From NCBI GenBank assembly GCA_021160685.1, contig JAGHCC010000098.1, forward strand, positions 1 through 21,820: a DNA stretch of 21,820 bases, in the 5' to 3' direction. Of the stretch, positions 7,676 through 15,775 are shown piece by piece; the stretch's first letter is position 1, and every line of letters begins with the position of its first letter. The notes under the pieces were generated by a model. It saw nothing but the letters and a program-made list of their open reading frames with translations, was not told where the DNA came from and made no database searches. The stretch comes from Desulfobulbaceae bacterium. GTDB lineage: Bacteria; Desulfobacterota; Desulfobulbia; Desulfobulbales; SURF-16. The translations under genes were made by a program, and so were the position numbers.

Positions 7676-8854
7676 TTAAGAATTCAGGAGAGCGAAAGCG
7701 TCGCCTATTTTCTCGACCTGTTCAGTTGAAAGCGCAGCGCTGAGGCTACAGCGCAGAAGTGCACCGCCATCAGGCGTGGCCGGCGGCAGCACCATGTTCA
7801 CATAAATGCCAAGTTTCAAAAGGCCGTTCCAGATCCCAAACGCGTCTTCTACGTTACTATAGCGAATGGCGATAATGGGGCTTGCCTCTGGCCCAACGTT
7901 TAGGTCTAGCCCCTTCAGGCGCTTATATAACAAATTGGCATTATCCCACAATCGGTGCTGCAACTCCGGCTTTTCCTGCATAATCCGCAAAGCTGTACGG
8001 GTGGATGCAATAGTGGAAGGAGATGAAGAGGCGGTGAAAATATAAGGCCTGCTTGCGTAACGAATAAGATTCAATTCCGGATGGTTGCTGGAGCAGAAAC
8101 CGCCAATCGCACCAAGACTTTTACTGAAAGTACCAATAACAAAATCAACGGACTCCTCAACTCCAGCTTCTTCAGCTAATCCACGGCCATTCTTTCCCAG
8201 AACACCCAGAGAATGAGCTTCATCCACAACCAGATATGCCTTGTATTTATTTTTCAAGGCGGCAATATCAGCCAATGGCGCCCTGTCGCCCATCATACTG
8301 TAGAGTCCCTCGACAACAATCAAGACATTGGTGTTTCTTTTTTCAAGTCGCCGCAAACGCTTTTCCAGGTCACCGATATCATTATGGCGGAATCGGATAA
8401 CTTCAGCGCCCCCCAGCCTACATCCATCATAGATGCTGGCATGACAATCAGCATCTAAAAGAATCACTTCTCCGGAGCCGACGAGGGTTGACAGTATTGC
8501 TAAGTTGGCCACATAACCTGTTGAAAATACAATGGTATGGCTGCGATCGAAAAACTCTGACAGCTCATTTTCCAAGGCAACATGCCCGGAGAAAGTGCCA
8601 TTGGCCATCCGTGAACCAGTTGTGCCGGTGCCTTCTTTTTCAACAGCCAGACATGATGCTCGAATACATTCTTCGTTAAATGTCAAACCCAAATAATTGT
8701 TCGTGCCGGCGAGAATCACTTTGCGGCCATTTACAACGGCTTCGGTTGTTGAAGAAATATCCTCCATAACGATGTTGAAAAAATCGCTGCAATTTTCCTC
8801 CATCGCCTGGCGGATTTCAACCAACGATTTGAATTTATCAAAAATAGCCATCAT
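7676..8854 (-). CDS. spt: Serine palmitoyltransferase (PLP-dependent alpha-oxoamine synthase)
   Basis: This soluble fold-type-I PLP enzyme of ~392 residues condenses serine with an acyl thioester to give 3-ketosphinganine, the first step of sphingolipid synthesis. Visible motifs are TGSRMANGT, the cofactor-binding VVDEAHSLG (DEAH near 212-215) and the Schiff-base lysine in GTFSKSLGAIGG (Lys ~246). AONS, KBL and ALAS share the fold. The adjacent ACP, CerR-like reductase and acyl ligase and the nearby bCerS make Spt much the best reading. An in-frame GTG (8855-8857) precedes the ATG at 8854. I prefer the ATG because its A is the last base of the ACP stop codon, giving a TGATG overlap and probable translational coupling. 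The ACP may deliver the acyl group, as for other bacterial Spts encoded next to an ACP. Confidence 0.93.
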   Translation of the reverse strand: MMAIFDKFKSLVEIRQAMEENCSDFFNIVMEDISSTTEAVVNGRKVILAGTNNYLGLTFNEECIRASCLAVEKEGTGTTGSRMANGTFSGHVALENELSEFFDRSHTIVFSTGYVANLAILSTLVGSGEVILLDADCHASIYDGCRLGGAEVIRFRHNDIGDLEKRLRRLEKRNTNVLIVVEGLYSMMGDRAPLADIAALKNKYKAYLVVDEAHSLGVLGKNGRGLAEEAGVEESVDFVIGTFSKSLGAIGGFCSSNHPELNLIRYASRPYIFTASSSPSTIASTRTALRIMQEKPELQHRLWDNANLLYKRLKGLDLNVGPEASPIIAIRYSNVEDAFGIWNGLLKLGIYVNMVLPPATPDGGALLRCSLSAALSTEQVEKIGDAFALLNS

Positions 8855-9105
8855 CACTCATTTTCAATTATTTTTTTGATTCCGACAACCAGGTCTTCTA
8901 CAGTGCGAACTCCCGGCAGTATATTAATTGGTATCAAAATATCAAAGTGATCTTCCACGATTTCAAGAATCTCCATGACCTTCAGGGAATCAAGTCCCAA
9001 ATCATTCACCAGGTCCGTCTGTGCAGAAATATCCTTGATATTCTCCGGAACTCTCGATTTCAGTATAACGATAACCTGCTGCAAGACATCTTCGTTTGTT
9101 GACAT
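8854..9105 (-). CDS. Acyl carrier protein dedicated to sphingolipid synthesis
   Basis: This small acidic 83-residue protein has the phosphopantetheine attachment motif LGLDSLKVME, with Ser40 as the modified residue. It should carry the fatty acyl group, loaded by the acyl ligase at 10418-12169, to serine palmitoyltransferase (inference from context; the Caulobacter locus has the same ACP next to Spt). Its stop codon overlaps the Spt start. An 83-bp spacer containing a family B repeat fragment separates it from the upstream CerR gene. The ribosome site ahead of the ATG is AAGGAAGTT, about 10 bases upstream. Confidence 0.93.
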   Translation of the reverse strand: MSTNEDVLQQVIVILKSRVPENIKDISAQTDLVNDLGLDSLKVMEILEIVEDHFDILIPINILPGVRTVEDLVVGIKKIIENE

Positions 9106-9126
9106 GTGATTTAACTTCCTTTTTTA

Positions 9127-9163
9127 GTAACTGTTCAGCTGCACTCCATCTTGGCCCATTTTC
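9127..9163. repeat. Truncated family B repeat end
   Basis: GTAACTGTTCAGCTGCACTC followed by CATCTTGGCCCATTTT aligns with the left end and first interior bases of the element at 4793 (roughly 85% by eye). No right-hand terminus follows before the CerR stop codon at 9189. It lies between the cerR-like and ACP genes. Confidence 0.65.
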
Positions 9164-9188
9164 TGTTTAAATGTTAGATGAACAACTT

Positions 9189-10121
9189 TTATATCTCAGG
9201 TCCGAACGTTTGCCGCAACCCTTCTGCCAGTAATACCTTTGGAACCCAACCGGTTTCGCTGCTCAATTGATCGTTATCTGCGACCCAGTTTGCATGAACC
9301 AATTCCCTGACCTTTCCGGGAGTCAGCATTGGCGAGCCACCGAAAATTCTTGACGCCATAAGGTTAACCGATGCAGCCAGTTTTACAAAAGATACAGGAA
9401 TATTTGCCCGGAAAACAGATTTGCCGTTCAGACATTCGACAATATCGATAATCTCCTGCCATGAATAACCGCTCTGGTGTCCATCATGCAACTCATAGAC
9501 CCGTTGAGATTTTTTGCCGTTATCCAACCAGGAAATGATTGCATCAGCCAAGTCCCCAACATAGAGAAGTGAAAGACGATTTTGGTCCGATCCGATCAAT
9601 GGTGCAATCCCTCTGAACATCCATTGAAAAAGCGGCAGCATTTCACGGTCTCCCGGTCCGTAAACTGCCGGAGGCCGGAAGACGCCCCAAAACATATTGC
9701 CCGAGTGTGACACCAGTGCCTTTTCACCATTTTGTTTGCTTGCTGCATAAAATGACAGGTGCGGTTCCCGGGCGGCTAGAGAAGATAACAGCAGAAAACG
9801 CGGCTTCGGATTCTGTGCTGCTGCGACCTGCGCCAATCGAGCTACGCCACCAACATTTATACGGTCGAAATCTTCCTGGCTGGCACCGCGAACAGCCCCG
9901 GCACAGTGCACAATTGCATCTGCTCCGGCAACGAGCCGTTTAAGACTTGCCCTGTCTCCGAGGTCACCAGTAACCCACTCCGGTTCAACATTCTTCGAAC
10001 GTTTACCGAGTGAAGCGGCACGGACCAGTGCGCGAATATGCCAGCCGGTTGATGCCAACCGTTTTACTAACATACCGCCGATGAATCCCGTGGCTCCAGT
10101 TATTACAACCGTACGAGACAT
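9189..10121 (-). CDS. cerR: Extended SDR / NAD(P)-dependent epimerase-like protein, probable ceramide reductase CerR
   Basis: This 310-residue extended short-chain dehydrogenase has the Rossmann loop GATGFIG at residues 9-15 and the catalytic Y125-x3-K129 (YAASK). It also has the family's FRPPAVYGPGD motif. Annotation pipelines would call it an NAD-dependent epimerase. In Caulobacter the same type of protein, encoded beside Spt and ACP, is CerR, which reduces the 3-keto group of the ceramide intermediate. Its position next to ACP and the acyl ligase supports that role here. In the bacterial pathway described for Caulobacter, reduction follows N-acylation. The start ATG lacks a clear Shine-Dalgarno sequence but matches the expected N-terminus immediately before the Rossmann fold. 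Confidence 0.88.
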   Translation of the reverse strand: MSRTVVITGATGFIGGMLVKRLASTGWHIRALVRAASLGKRSKNVEPEWVTGDLGDRASLKRLVAGADAIVHCAGAVRGASQEDFDRINVGGVARLAQVAAAQNPKPRFLLLSSLAAREPHLSFYAASKQNGEKALVSHSGNMFWGVFRPPAVYGPGDREMLPLFQWMFRGIAPLIGSDQNRLSLLYVGDLADAIISWLDNGKKSQRVYELHDGHQSGYSWQEIIDIVECLNGKSVFRANIPVSFVKLAASVNLMASRIFGGSPMLTPGKVRELVHANWVADNDQLSSETGWVPKVLLAEGLRQTFGPEI

Positions 10122-10189
10122 AGATAGTTTTAGTGCTCACCGGTTTTGGTGATATTTGAATATACAGCTACCACTGTACCGTTCTAAGG

Positions 10190-10365
10190 GGCTATTACGA
10201 AATAAGTGTTACGTTTAGGCGCTCTGATTTGGGTTAAATTTGGACGAGCCGATTGAACAAAGCCGCAGGCGTAGCAGGGCTACGTCGAGGATTTTGTGAT
10301 TGAGAATCGTTCAAATCTAACCCGAAGCAGAGATGCATAAATGTAATGGTTATTTCGTAACAGCC
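10190..10365. repeat. Repeat family C: 176-bp imperfect palindrome
   Basis: The ends GGCTATTACGAAATAA and TTATTTCGTAACAGCC are inverted repeats. Complementarity continues imperfectly for about 50 bp per arm (GGGTTAAATTTG against CAAATCTAACCC). The centre contains GCGTAGCAGGGCTACGTCG, a smaller palindrome often seen in bacterial interspersed repeats. It fills most of the 296-bp gap between the cerR-like gene and the acyl ligase and is non-coding. No second copy lies in this window. Confidence 0.78.
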
Positions 10366-10417
10366 ACTAAGTAATTGGATTTACAGCAAACGAATTCAGG
10401 GACCAATTCTTCACAGA

Positions 10418-12169
10418 TTACGCATTGACGACAGAAATGTCTTCTAATTGGCCTGTGGCAAATTGTTGCAGATAATAATTACGGGTTGCATGACGGGAAG
10501 GTTTGCCGGATGTAGTGCGGGCTAGGGTGTTCCGGGGAACGAGTTCAATTATACAGTCAATCCCTAATTCCTGGCGGATTAATCCATTTAATCGATTTAT
10601 GAGATCAAGGCGCTTCTGCTGGTCATTTTCTCGACACTCAACCATGACAACGGCAAGTTCACCGGTATGGGGATCAGCAATTGAAAATGCCGTTGCATCT
10701 CCAGTCCTTATTTCAGGCTGAATTTCTGCCAGGTATTCAACCTCCTGGGGCCAGATATTACGCCCATTGATAATGATCAGATCCTTGGAGCGACCTGTAA
10801 TTACAATATCAGAGCCTATCTGGTAAGCAATGTCACCAGTATTCAACCAGCCTTCCGGCGAAAGAACTTTCCGTGTAGCTTTAAGATCCCCAAAGTAACC
10901 TGACATGACACTTGGACCCTTTAAAAACAGCGTACCACATTGCCGATCCGGCAGTATCTGACCCTCTGAATCACGAATCTCAAATTCATAACCGGGTAGC
11001 ACCCCACCGCAGATAACAAAATCAGTTGATCTGTCATTCCCACTTTCCGATATAGGATTGACAGGTTCCGCCTTCTGATATTCTGCAAGAAGATCGGCAT
11101 CAACCCGATCCCTCTGCATGCCTTTGCCAAGCGGACCGAAACAAATCGCCAGGGAACACTCTGCCATACCATAACACGGCAAAAACGCGCGCGCGTCAAA
11201 ACCGCTGGGTGCCAGCAATTTTGAAAACTTCTCAACCATCTCGGTACGAATCATTTCAGCGCCTATACCGGCAACCCGCCAAGCACTTAGATCATAACTG
11301 CCCATGTCATCATCTCGAAGCCGGCGCGATGTCAAGTCATAACCGAATGGAGGGCTGAAAGATATGGTTGCCCGGTTATCGGACATAAGCTTTAACCATA
11401 AACGAGGCCGCATTGCAAAAGCCCGTGTACTTAAAAAGTCAACTGACATCTGGCTTGCCAGCGGGGTCAGAAGCAGGCCGACCAGGCCCATATCATGAAA
11501 GAAAGGAAGCCATGATACTGCGCGGTCACCTGGTCCAATCTTGACACCATGATTTATGATAGCTGACAGGTTATTTAAAACTTCTTCCTGGGTTATCATC
11601 ACACCCCGGGGGAAACGGGTACTGCCCGAGGTATATTGCAGGTAGGCCAACTCTTTTGTCTCCAGAGGCTGCAGCTGGACTTTGGATTCCGAAACTTCAT
11701 CAAAGGACTGCGGATTCCCAACAAAATGGATATCCAATCTTGCGGCAGCTTCTGTCAAAAAGGGCATGAAGTCATCAGTGGCCATGGCGAGTTTGGCCTG
11801 ACAGATCGACAGTAATCGTTCAAGCTGATTGATGTATTCCTTGCGCCCGCTTAACTGTATCTTAGCCGGCAGTGGAACAGGTGTTAATCCGGCATATTGA
11901 CAGGCAAAAAAGAAGCGAACAAATTCAGGATGCGTATTCGCCACAAGCGCCACTCGAGAACCACGGCTTACACCAATACTGATTAACTTTCTAGCCAGAG
12001 TTCGAGCTTCATCACGCAGTTTTTTAAAGGAAAGAGCAGCATAAAGCTTGCCCCTGCCGGAATAAAAATTATATCCGGTTTGTCCCTGGGCGGCGTAATC
12101 TAAAGCCTCAGCAAGTGTAGAAAAATCGGATCTAGGTGGTAAATTATGAGAAGTTGGCGTAGCCTTCAT
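10418..12169 (-). CDS. Fatty acyl-AMP ligase / acyl-CoA synthetase feeding the sphingolipid ACP
   Basis: This ~583-residue adenylate-forming enzyme has the P-loop YTSGSTRFPRG (YTSGST near residues 179-184). Other family motifs are CYGMAECSLA, GWLNTGDIAY and the hinge segment DLIIINGRNIWPQEVE, with a late lysine in TTSGKPSRH. It activates a fatty acid as acyl-AMP and passes it to CoA or, more likely here, to the phosphopantetheine of the neighbouring ACP. The Caulobacter ceramide locus has an equivalent ligase after cerR. The frame is open back to a TTG at 12187, but the ATG at 12169 is the more conventional start, with GGAG about 12 bases upstream (long spacing). Family C repeat DNA separates it from cerR, so it may have its own transcript or run through. 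Confidence 0.9.
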   Translation of the reverse strand: MKATPTSHNLPPRSDFSTLAEALDYAAQGQTGYNFYSGRGKLYAALSFKKLRDEARTLARKLISIGVSRGSRVALVANTHPEFVRFFFACQYAGLTPVPLPAKIQLSGRKEYINQLERLLSICQAKLAMATDDFMPFLTEAAARLDIHFVGNPQSFDEVSESKVQLQPLETKELAYLQYTSGSTRFPRGVMITQEEVLNNLSAIINHGVKIGPGDRAVSWLPFFHDMGLVGLLLTPLASQMSVDFLSTRAFAMRPRLWLKLMSDNRATISFSPPFGYDLTSRRLRDDDMGSYDLSAWRVAGIGAEMIRTEMVEKFSKLLAPSGFDARAFLPCYGMAECSLAICFGPLGKGMQRDRVDADLLAEYQKAEPVNPISESGNDRSTDFVICGGVLPGYEFEIRDSEGQILPDRQCGTLFLKGPSVMSGYFGDLKATRKVLSPEGWLNTGDIAYQIGSDIVITGRSKDLIIINGRNIWPQEVEYLAEIQPEIRTGDATAFSIADPHTGELAVVMVECRENDQQKRLDLINRLNGLIRQELGIDCIIELVPRNTLARTTSGKPSRHATRNYYLQQFATGQLEDISVVNA

Positions 12170-12231
12170 TAAGCTATATATCTCCAAAAAACAAATTTAC
12201 CATAAGGGTTAAAGAGATAACTTCAGGTAAT

Positions 12232-12263
12232 ATTTGCATATTTGCATACTTGCTTATTTGCAT
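12232..12263. repeat. Four tandem 8-bp units upstream of the acyl ligase
   Basis: ATTTGCAT occurs at 12232, 12240 and 12256, with a degenerate unit ACTTGCTT between the second and third. The array is therefore four 8-bp units in register. It lies about 60 bp ahead of the acyl ligase start. It could be a promoter-proximal slipping repeat or protein-binding array. Confidence 0.6.
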
Positions 12264-12341
12264 TGATGCTATAGAATGCATATTTGTATCGAATTTGTAA
12301 ATTAATGTTAGGAATGCTTAAAGCATATTTTAGCCAAAAAG

Positions 12342-13163
12342 TCAAAACCCTTTACTCTTTTTATAAGGAGTTTGTGTCGCAATCTGCTCAACAAAATGCC
12401 AATCGTTCACTGAATCAACATCAATGGCAGCCTCAGGAAAAGGCATGACAACGCTCCCGACACTGACTCCCAAGCGGTGCGATATGCCGCCCAAGGCCTC
12501 TTCCAGGGTCAGACGTCCCAGCAAATAACGCAATACCATAATCCAACCCAGCACGTTGATTACTCGTAAGGGATTCTTGCGCTGCTGTTCAACGCGGCTC
12601 CAGAAATATGGTACTTGCCGAGCCTGAGGGGTTAAAAAGGCAAAAAGGTTGCACGAACAGTATGTCCCATCCTTGAAACGATAAGCGGTTCTGTTTGTTT
12701 CAGGATAGGCGGCGGTCACTGTTTCATGGCGGGCTACTGCAGTGACAACGTCACATCCCGTCCTCTGCGCTTCACTGCAAAAATGATCAACAATCTGAGG
12801 ATTCAGCAAAGCATGATCACTGGTTGTTAACAGGATAGGAATATCTTCTGAAACGGACTGCATGACGTGGAGGGCACTCAAACTGGGAGTAGCCTTATTT
12901 TCCACCCAACCCGCCTTGCCGGCAGCGATATACCCACTGAGCCCAGGCTCCTGATCCATAATGGTTTCGGGGGGGCCACAGAGAATCTGGTTCTTCACTC
13001 TTCTGGAGGATGACAGTGCTTCAAGGACCCTGAATATCATCGGCGTACCATTAATTGGGGCCAGTGATTTACAGCGGACACCGGCAGCCCTGGCTACCGG
13101 ATTATTCTCTTCCCTGTCTGCGGCAAGCACAACTGCCGTAAAAAATTGCTGCACTGTCTCCAT
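12342..13163 (-). CDS. MobA-like NTP transferase
   Basis: This 273-residue protein has a nucleotidyltransferase fold of the MobA/GlmU kind. It has an N-terminal VVLAADREENN, a CKSLAPINGTPMIFRVLEAL segment (the K-x-L-x-x-x-x-G-x-P-M pattern) and LLTTSDHALL in place of the usual GD metal site. The expected chemistry is joining NTP with a phosphorylated small molecule to an NDP-linked donor. The substrate is not evident. In this locus it could make a CDP-alcohol for the phosphatidyltransferases. An in-frame TTG at 13217 would place the first residues inside a family A repeat. The ATG at 13163, preceded by GAGG at a 6-base spacing from the repeat terminus, is the convincing start. It lies downstream of the bCerS gene on the same strand. 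Confidence 0.78.
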   Translation of the reverse strand: METVQQFFTAVVLAADREENNPVARAAGVRCKSLAPINGTPMIFRVLEALSSSRRVKNQILCGPPETIMDQEPGLSGYIAAGKAGWVENKATPSLSALHVMQSVSEDIPILLTTSDHALLNPQIVDHFCSEAQRTGCDVVTAVARHETVTAAYPETNRTAYRFKDGTYCSCNLFAFLTPQARQVPYFWSRVEQQRKNPLRVINVLGWIMVLRYLLGRLTLEEALGGISHRLGVSVGSVVMPFPEAAIDVDSVNDWHFVEQIATQTPYKKSKGF

Positions 13164-13165
13164 GT

Positions 13166-13409
13166 CAGACCTCGTAAAAAAACTTTTTATTATTGACTGC
13201 AAACCCTTTACTGGCAAGGAATTTGATCAAGATTTGACAGGTGGTCTGGGTTAACAGCTTCAAAGTTCAGGGTTCAAGGTTGCTGATACCTTTGAGATCA
13301 CGGGTACCATCTTAACGCTGAACCTTGAACCTTGAACGAGATCCCGTGCAAATTGGCAACAGAATGTCCAGAAAACAGCATCAATTTTACGATGATTTAA
13401 CGAGGTCTG
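13166..13409. repeat. Repeat family A (MITE-like), complete copy, 244 bp, opposite orientation to the one at 2119
   Basis: It begins CAGACCTCGTAAAAA and ends TTTAACGAGGTCTG. Its reverse complement aligns end to end with 2119-2361, including the GTTCAAGGTTCAAGGTTCA tract and the GTTTGCAGTCAATAA box. It lies between the bCerS gene and the MobA-like gene and brings GAGG to the latter's ribosome site. Confidence 0.88.
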
Positions 13410-13424
13410 CGTGTATTCTACGAA

Positions 13425-14606
13425 TCAAAGATTCTTACTGTAAATACGAAATGTTTTATACTCCCTGCCACCATCATTTATGATGATATTCCGCATGGCT
13501 ATATTATCTTCGAGTATCCAGGACATCTCAACTTTTTTTATGCCACGTTTAACAACGGCTTTCTTCACGTCATCAATCACTGTGTATGCGAGTGCGGCGC
13601 CGAACAGGCTGTTTTGATATTTTTTAAGAACACCCAGAAGGATTATCCGTATGCTTTCAGGATATCGCACTTTCAGACGCCACAGGATCCTGAGCCAGCC
13701 AAACGGCAGCAACTTGCCGTTACAGTCATGAATGACTTCATTAAGGTTAGGGAGCGCCACGATAAATGCAGCCGGCTCTCCATCCACTTCGGCAATGCTG
13801 ACAAACTCATCATTGATCAAGAATTTCAAATCATTACCCAGCTGCTCAAGTTCTTTCTGGGTAAAGGGAACAAAACCCCAATTGTCCGACCAGGCATCAT
13901 TAAATATACTGAAGATAATATTCAGGTCTTCTTGAAAATGCTTTTTCCTGAACGATCTTGTCTGTATACATCCTTTGGCCCTTTTCATGATCGCTCTTCT
14001 AGCCGCTTTAGGTTCAAAATCCCCCTCAAGCATGTAAGCCAGTAAATCCTTTTCCTTGCTGTACCCGCACTGCTCGATGTGTTCGGCATAGTAAGGGAGC
14101 GCATGTCCCATCATCATTGATGGCGGTGTGTCAAAACCTGCCACAAGTAAACCGCATTCCTGGTTAATAGACAGGTTAAACGGCCCCTTGCTGCACACCA
14201 TTTTCTTGCTGCGCAACCATGATTCCGCGGTGTTCAAAAGCGCCTGAAACGTTTCAATGTTGTCCTCGGCTTCCAGCATTCCAAAAAATCCGGTGGCGTC
14301 CATGTACCGTTCAAGATGCATTTGGTCTACCTGAGCACTGATACGGCCCACCGGGTTGCCATCACGGTAAGCAACCCAGAAACAACATGTTGCGTGTTCA
14401 AAATATGGATTTTTGGAAGAGAGGTGCATACGCCGCTCAAGCAATAATGGCGGCACCCACATTGGATCGTTCCTATACAGAAACCATGGCAATTTGATAA
14501 AGGTATTGCGTACCTGCCGATCCTCTACCTTAACTATCTGCAGAGAACTTCCCAACAGTTCGCTATTGTTTTGTTGTGCTGATTTTCTAATATCTGCTTC
14601 TTTCAT
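13425..14606 (-). CDS. bcerS: Bacterial ceramide synthase (bCerS), GNAT-fold N-acyltransferase
   Basis: From the preferred start this is a 393-residue soluble protein with a two-part GNAT-like layout. It contains LPWFLYRNDPMWVPPLL, KNPYFEHA, VGRISAQVD, KGPFNLSINQECGLL and a C-terminal acetyltransferase-like domain (EPAAFIVALPNLNEV). This pattern is that of the GNAT-related family containing Caulobacter CCNA_01212, shown to act as bacterial ceramide synthase by adding the second acyl chain to the amine of the sphingoid intermediate. The match is from memory of the family, not a search; the surrounding spt, ACP, cerR and ligase genes support it. The frame is open to a TTG at 14684, but that TTG forms part of a sigma70-like -35 box, so the ATG at 14606 is chosen. 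No strong ribosome site is visible before it. Confidence 0.82.
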   Translation of the reverse strand: MKEADIRKSAQQNNSELLGSSLQIVKVEDRQVRNTFIKLPWFLYRNDPMWVPPLLLERRMHLSSKNPYFEHATCCFWVAYRDGNPVGRISAQVDQMHLERYMDATGFFGMLEAEDNIETFQALLNTAESWLRSKKMVCSKGPFNLSINQECGLLVAGFDTPPSMMMGHALPYYAEHIEQCGYSKEKDLLAYMLEGDFEPKAARRAIMKRAKGCIQTRSFRKKHFQEDLNIIFSIFNDAWSDNWGFVPFTQKELEQLGNDLKFLINDEFVSIAEVDGEPAAFIVALPNLNEVIHDCNGKLLPFGWLRILWRLKVRYPESIRIILLGVLKKYQNSLFGAALAYTVIDDVKKAVVKRGIKKVEMSWILEDNIAMRNIIINDGGREYKTFRIYSKNL

Positions 14607-14655
14607 ACAATTGGAATAGTATTTGCTAAGGAATAAGGTGCTTTTGACCAAAATG

Positions 14656-14684
14656 ACGATACACAGCTTGTGATTCAAGGTCAA
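14656..14684 (-). promoter_or_regulatory. Candidate sigma70-type promoter for the bCerS gene
   Basis: On the minus strand TTGACC (14684-14679) is followed after 17 bp by TATCGT (14661-14656). That is five of six and four of six matches to the -35 and -10 consensus at the optimal spacing. Transcription would start roughly 40 bp before the ATG at 14606. It also argues against the TTG at 14684 being a translation start. Confidence 0.5.
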
Positions 14685-14912
14685 TATCTAAAAATACGAA
14701 TCGATAAAGTATTCATTTAACATCAGTCACATAGGTTCAGGGCTAATAAAAAGCTTGTTAGAGGAAAATTATTACTGTAAATCTAACAGGCCATACATAA
14801 CGGCAACAGCCCACTAAAATGAACAAAAGACAACTCCTAAAGCACGGACGTCTTTATCACAAAAATAGAGTTCAACTTTTCAATTCAACTGAAAATTCTA
14901 TCTACAAAAAAC

Positions 14913-14916
14913 GGAG
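14913..14916 (+). promoter_or_regulatory. Ribosome binding site of the LicC/CpgD-like gene
   Basis: GGAG lies eight bases before the ATG at 14925, in ACGGAGTTAAATATATG. It is one of the clearer Shine-Dalgarno sequences in the window and fixes this start. Confidence 0.7.
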
Positions 14917-14924
14917 TTAAATAT

Positions 14925-15710
14925 ATGAAGGCGATTATCTTAAGCGCCGGACAGGGTACGCGATTGCTGCCACTGACTGCCAAAATACCAAAATGCCTCC
15001 TGGATATTAACGGCAAAACAATCATTGAATGGCAGATCGAAGAACTGCACAAGTGCGGAGTTGACCAGATCACTGTGGTCATAGGGTACAGGGCGGATAA
15101 GGTTGAAAATCTTTTGCGGCGCCATTACGGACCGCAAAGTGTCCAGACCCATTACAACCCTGACTATGCAACAACCGACAACCTGGTGAGTTGCTGGAAG
15201 GTGCGAGATGAGATGAATGAGGATTTTATCCTGCTGAACGGCGATACCCTGTTTGAGGCGGCCGTGGTGAAGAGCCTGCTGCAATCACCTGCCAGTCCTA
15301 TTACAGTTACCGTGAGCCACAAAGACATCTACGATGCCGATGACATGAAGGTCAGCATGGAGGGCAGCCGTCTTACCAAGGTCGGTAAAGACATACCCTT
15401 TGGGGAAATTCACGGAGAATCTATTGGCATGATACTGTTCCGTGATACGGGTCCGACGATATTCCAAAACGCCCTGGAAAATGCCATGACTGATACAGAG
15501 TCTGTTCGTAGATGGTACCTGTCGGTTATCGATGAAATAGCACAAGAAAAAACAGTGCTGACATGTTCGATCAGAGGATTGGCCTGGTGCGAAATCGATT
15601 ATCCGGCAGACCTGAAAATGGCAGACAGGGTCGTTGCCGGTTTTTCTGCAGAAAGCAGGTTTGAGACTGCTGAGGAAGACTTTCAAAGACAAAAAACAGC
15701 AGCAGGATAA
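14925..15710 (+). CDS. LicC/CpgD-like nucleotidyltransferase (probable phospho-alcohol cytidylyltransferase)
   Basis: This 261-residue protein has a complete nucleotidyltransferase site. It has LSAGQGTRLLPLT, then KIPKCLLDINGK, the metal-binding LLNGDTLFE and the late LAWCEIDYPADL. The last motif is typical of the subgroup making CDP-choline, CDP-inositol and similar donors. Caulobacter CpgD, a phosphoglycerate cytidylyltransferase that makes CDP-glycerate for ceramide diphosphoglycerate, is encoded two genes from bCerS. The position here, divergent from bCerS, suggests an equivalent role (inference). It would supply the CDP-alcohol used by the phosphatidyltransferases at 3388 and 19111. It is the first gene of a plus-strand run with lptF and lptG, 65 bp apart from lptF. 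The alcohol could equally be choline, inositol or glycerol. Confidence 0.82.
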   Translation: MKAIILSAGQGTRLLPLTAKIPKCLLDINGKTIIEWQIEELHKCGVDQITVVIGYRADKVENLLRRHYGPQSVQTHYNPDYATTDNLVSCWKVRDEMNEDFILLNGDTLFEAAVVKSLLQSPASPITVTVSHKDIYDADDMKVSMEGSRLTKVGKDIPFGEIHGESIGMILFRDTGPTIFQNALENAMTDTESVRRWYLSVIDEIAQEKTVLTCSIRGLAWCEIDYPADLKMADRVVAGFSAESRFETAEEDFQRQKTAAG

Positions 15711-15775
15711 TTAGAGTTGGCATTCTTTTCTCCTTAGCAACCCTTACCATGAGCGTTTCAGACAATGGATAAAAC

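Noticed and set aside
13164..13217. N-terminal extension of the MobA-like protein from a TTG
   Set aside because: The extra 18 codons are all read from the family A repeat, and the ATG at 13163 has a good GAGG ribosome site.
14607..14684. N-terminal extension of the bCerS protein from a TTG
   Set aside because: The TTG is the -35 box of a plausible promoter. The extension has no resemblance to the rest of the family, whose sequence begins after Met at 14606.
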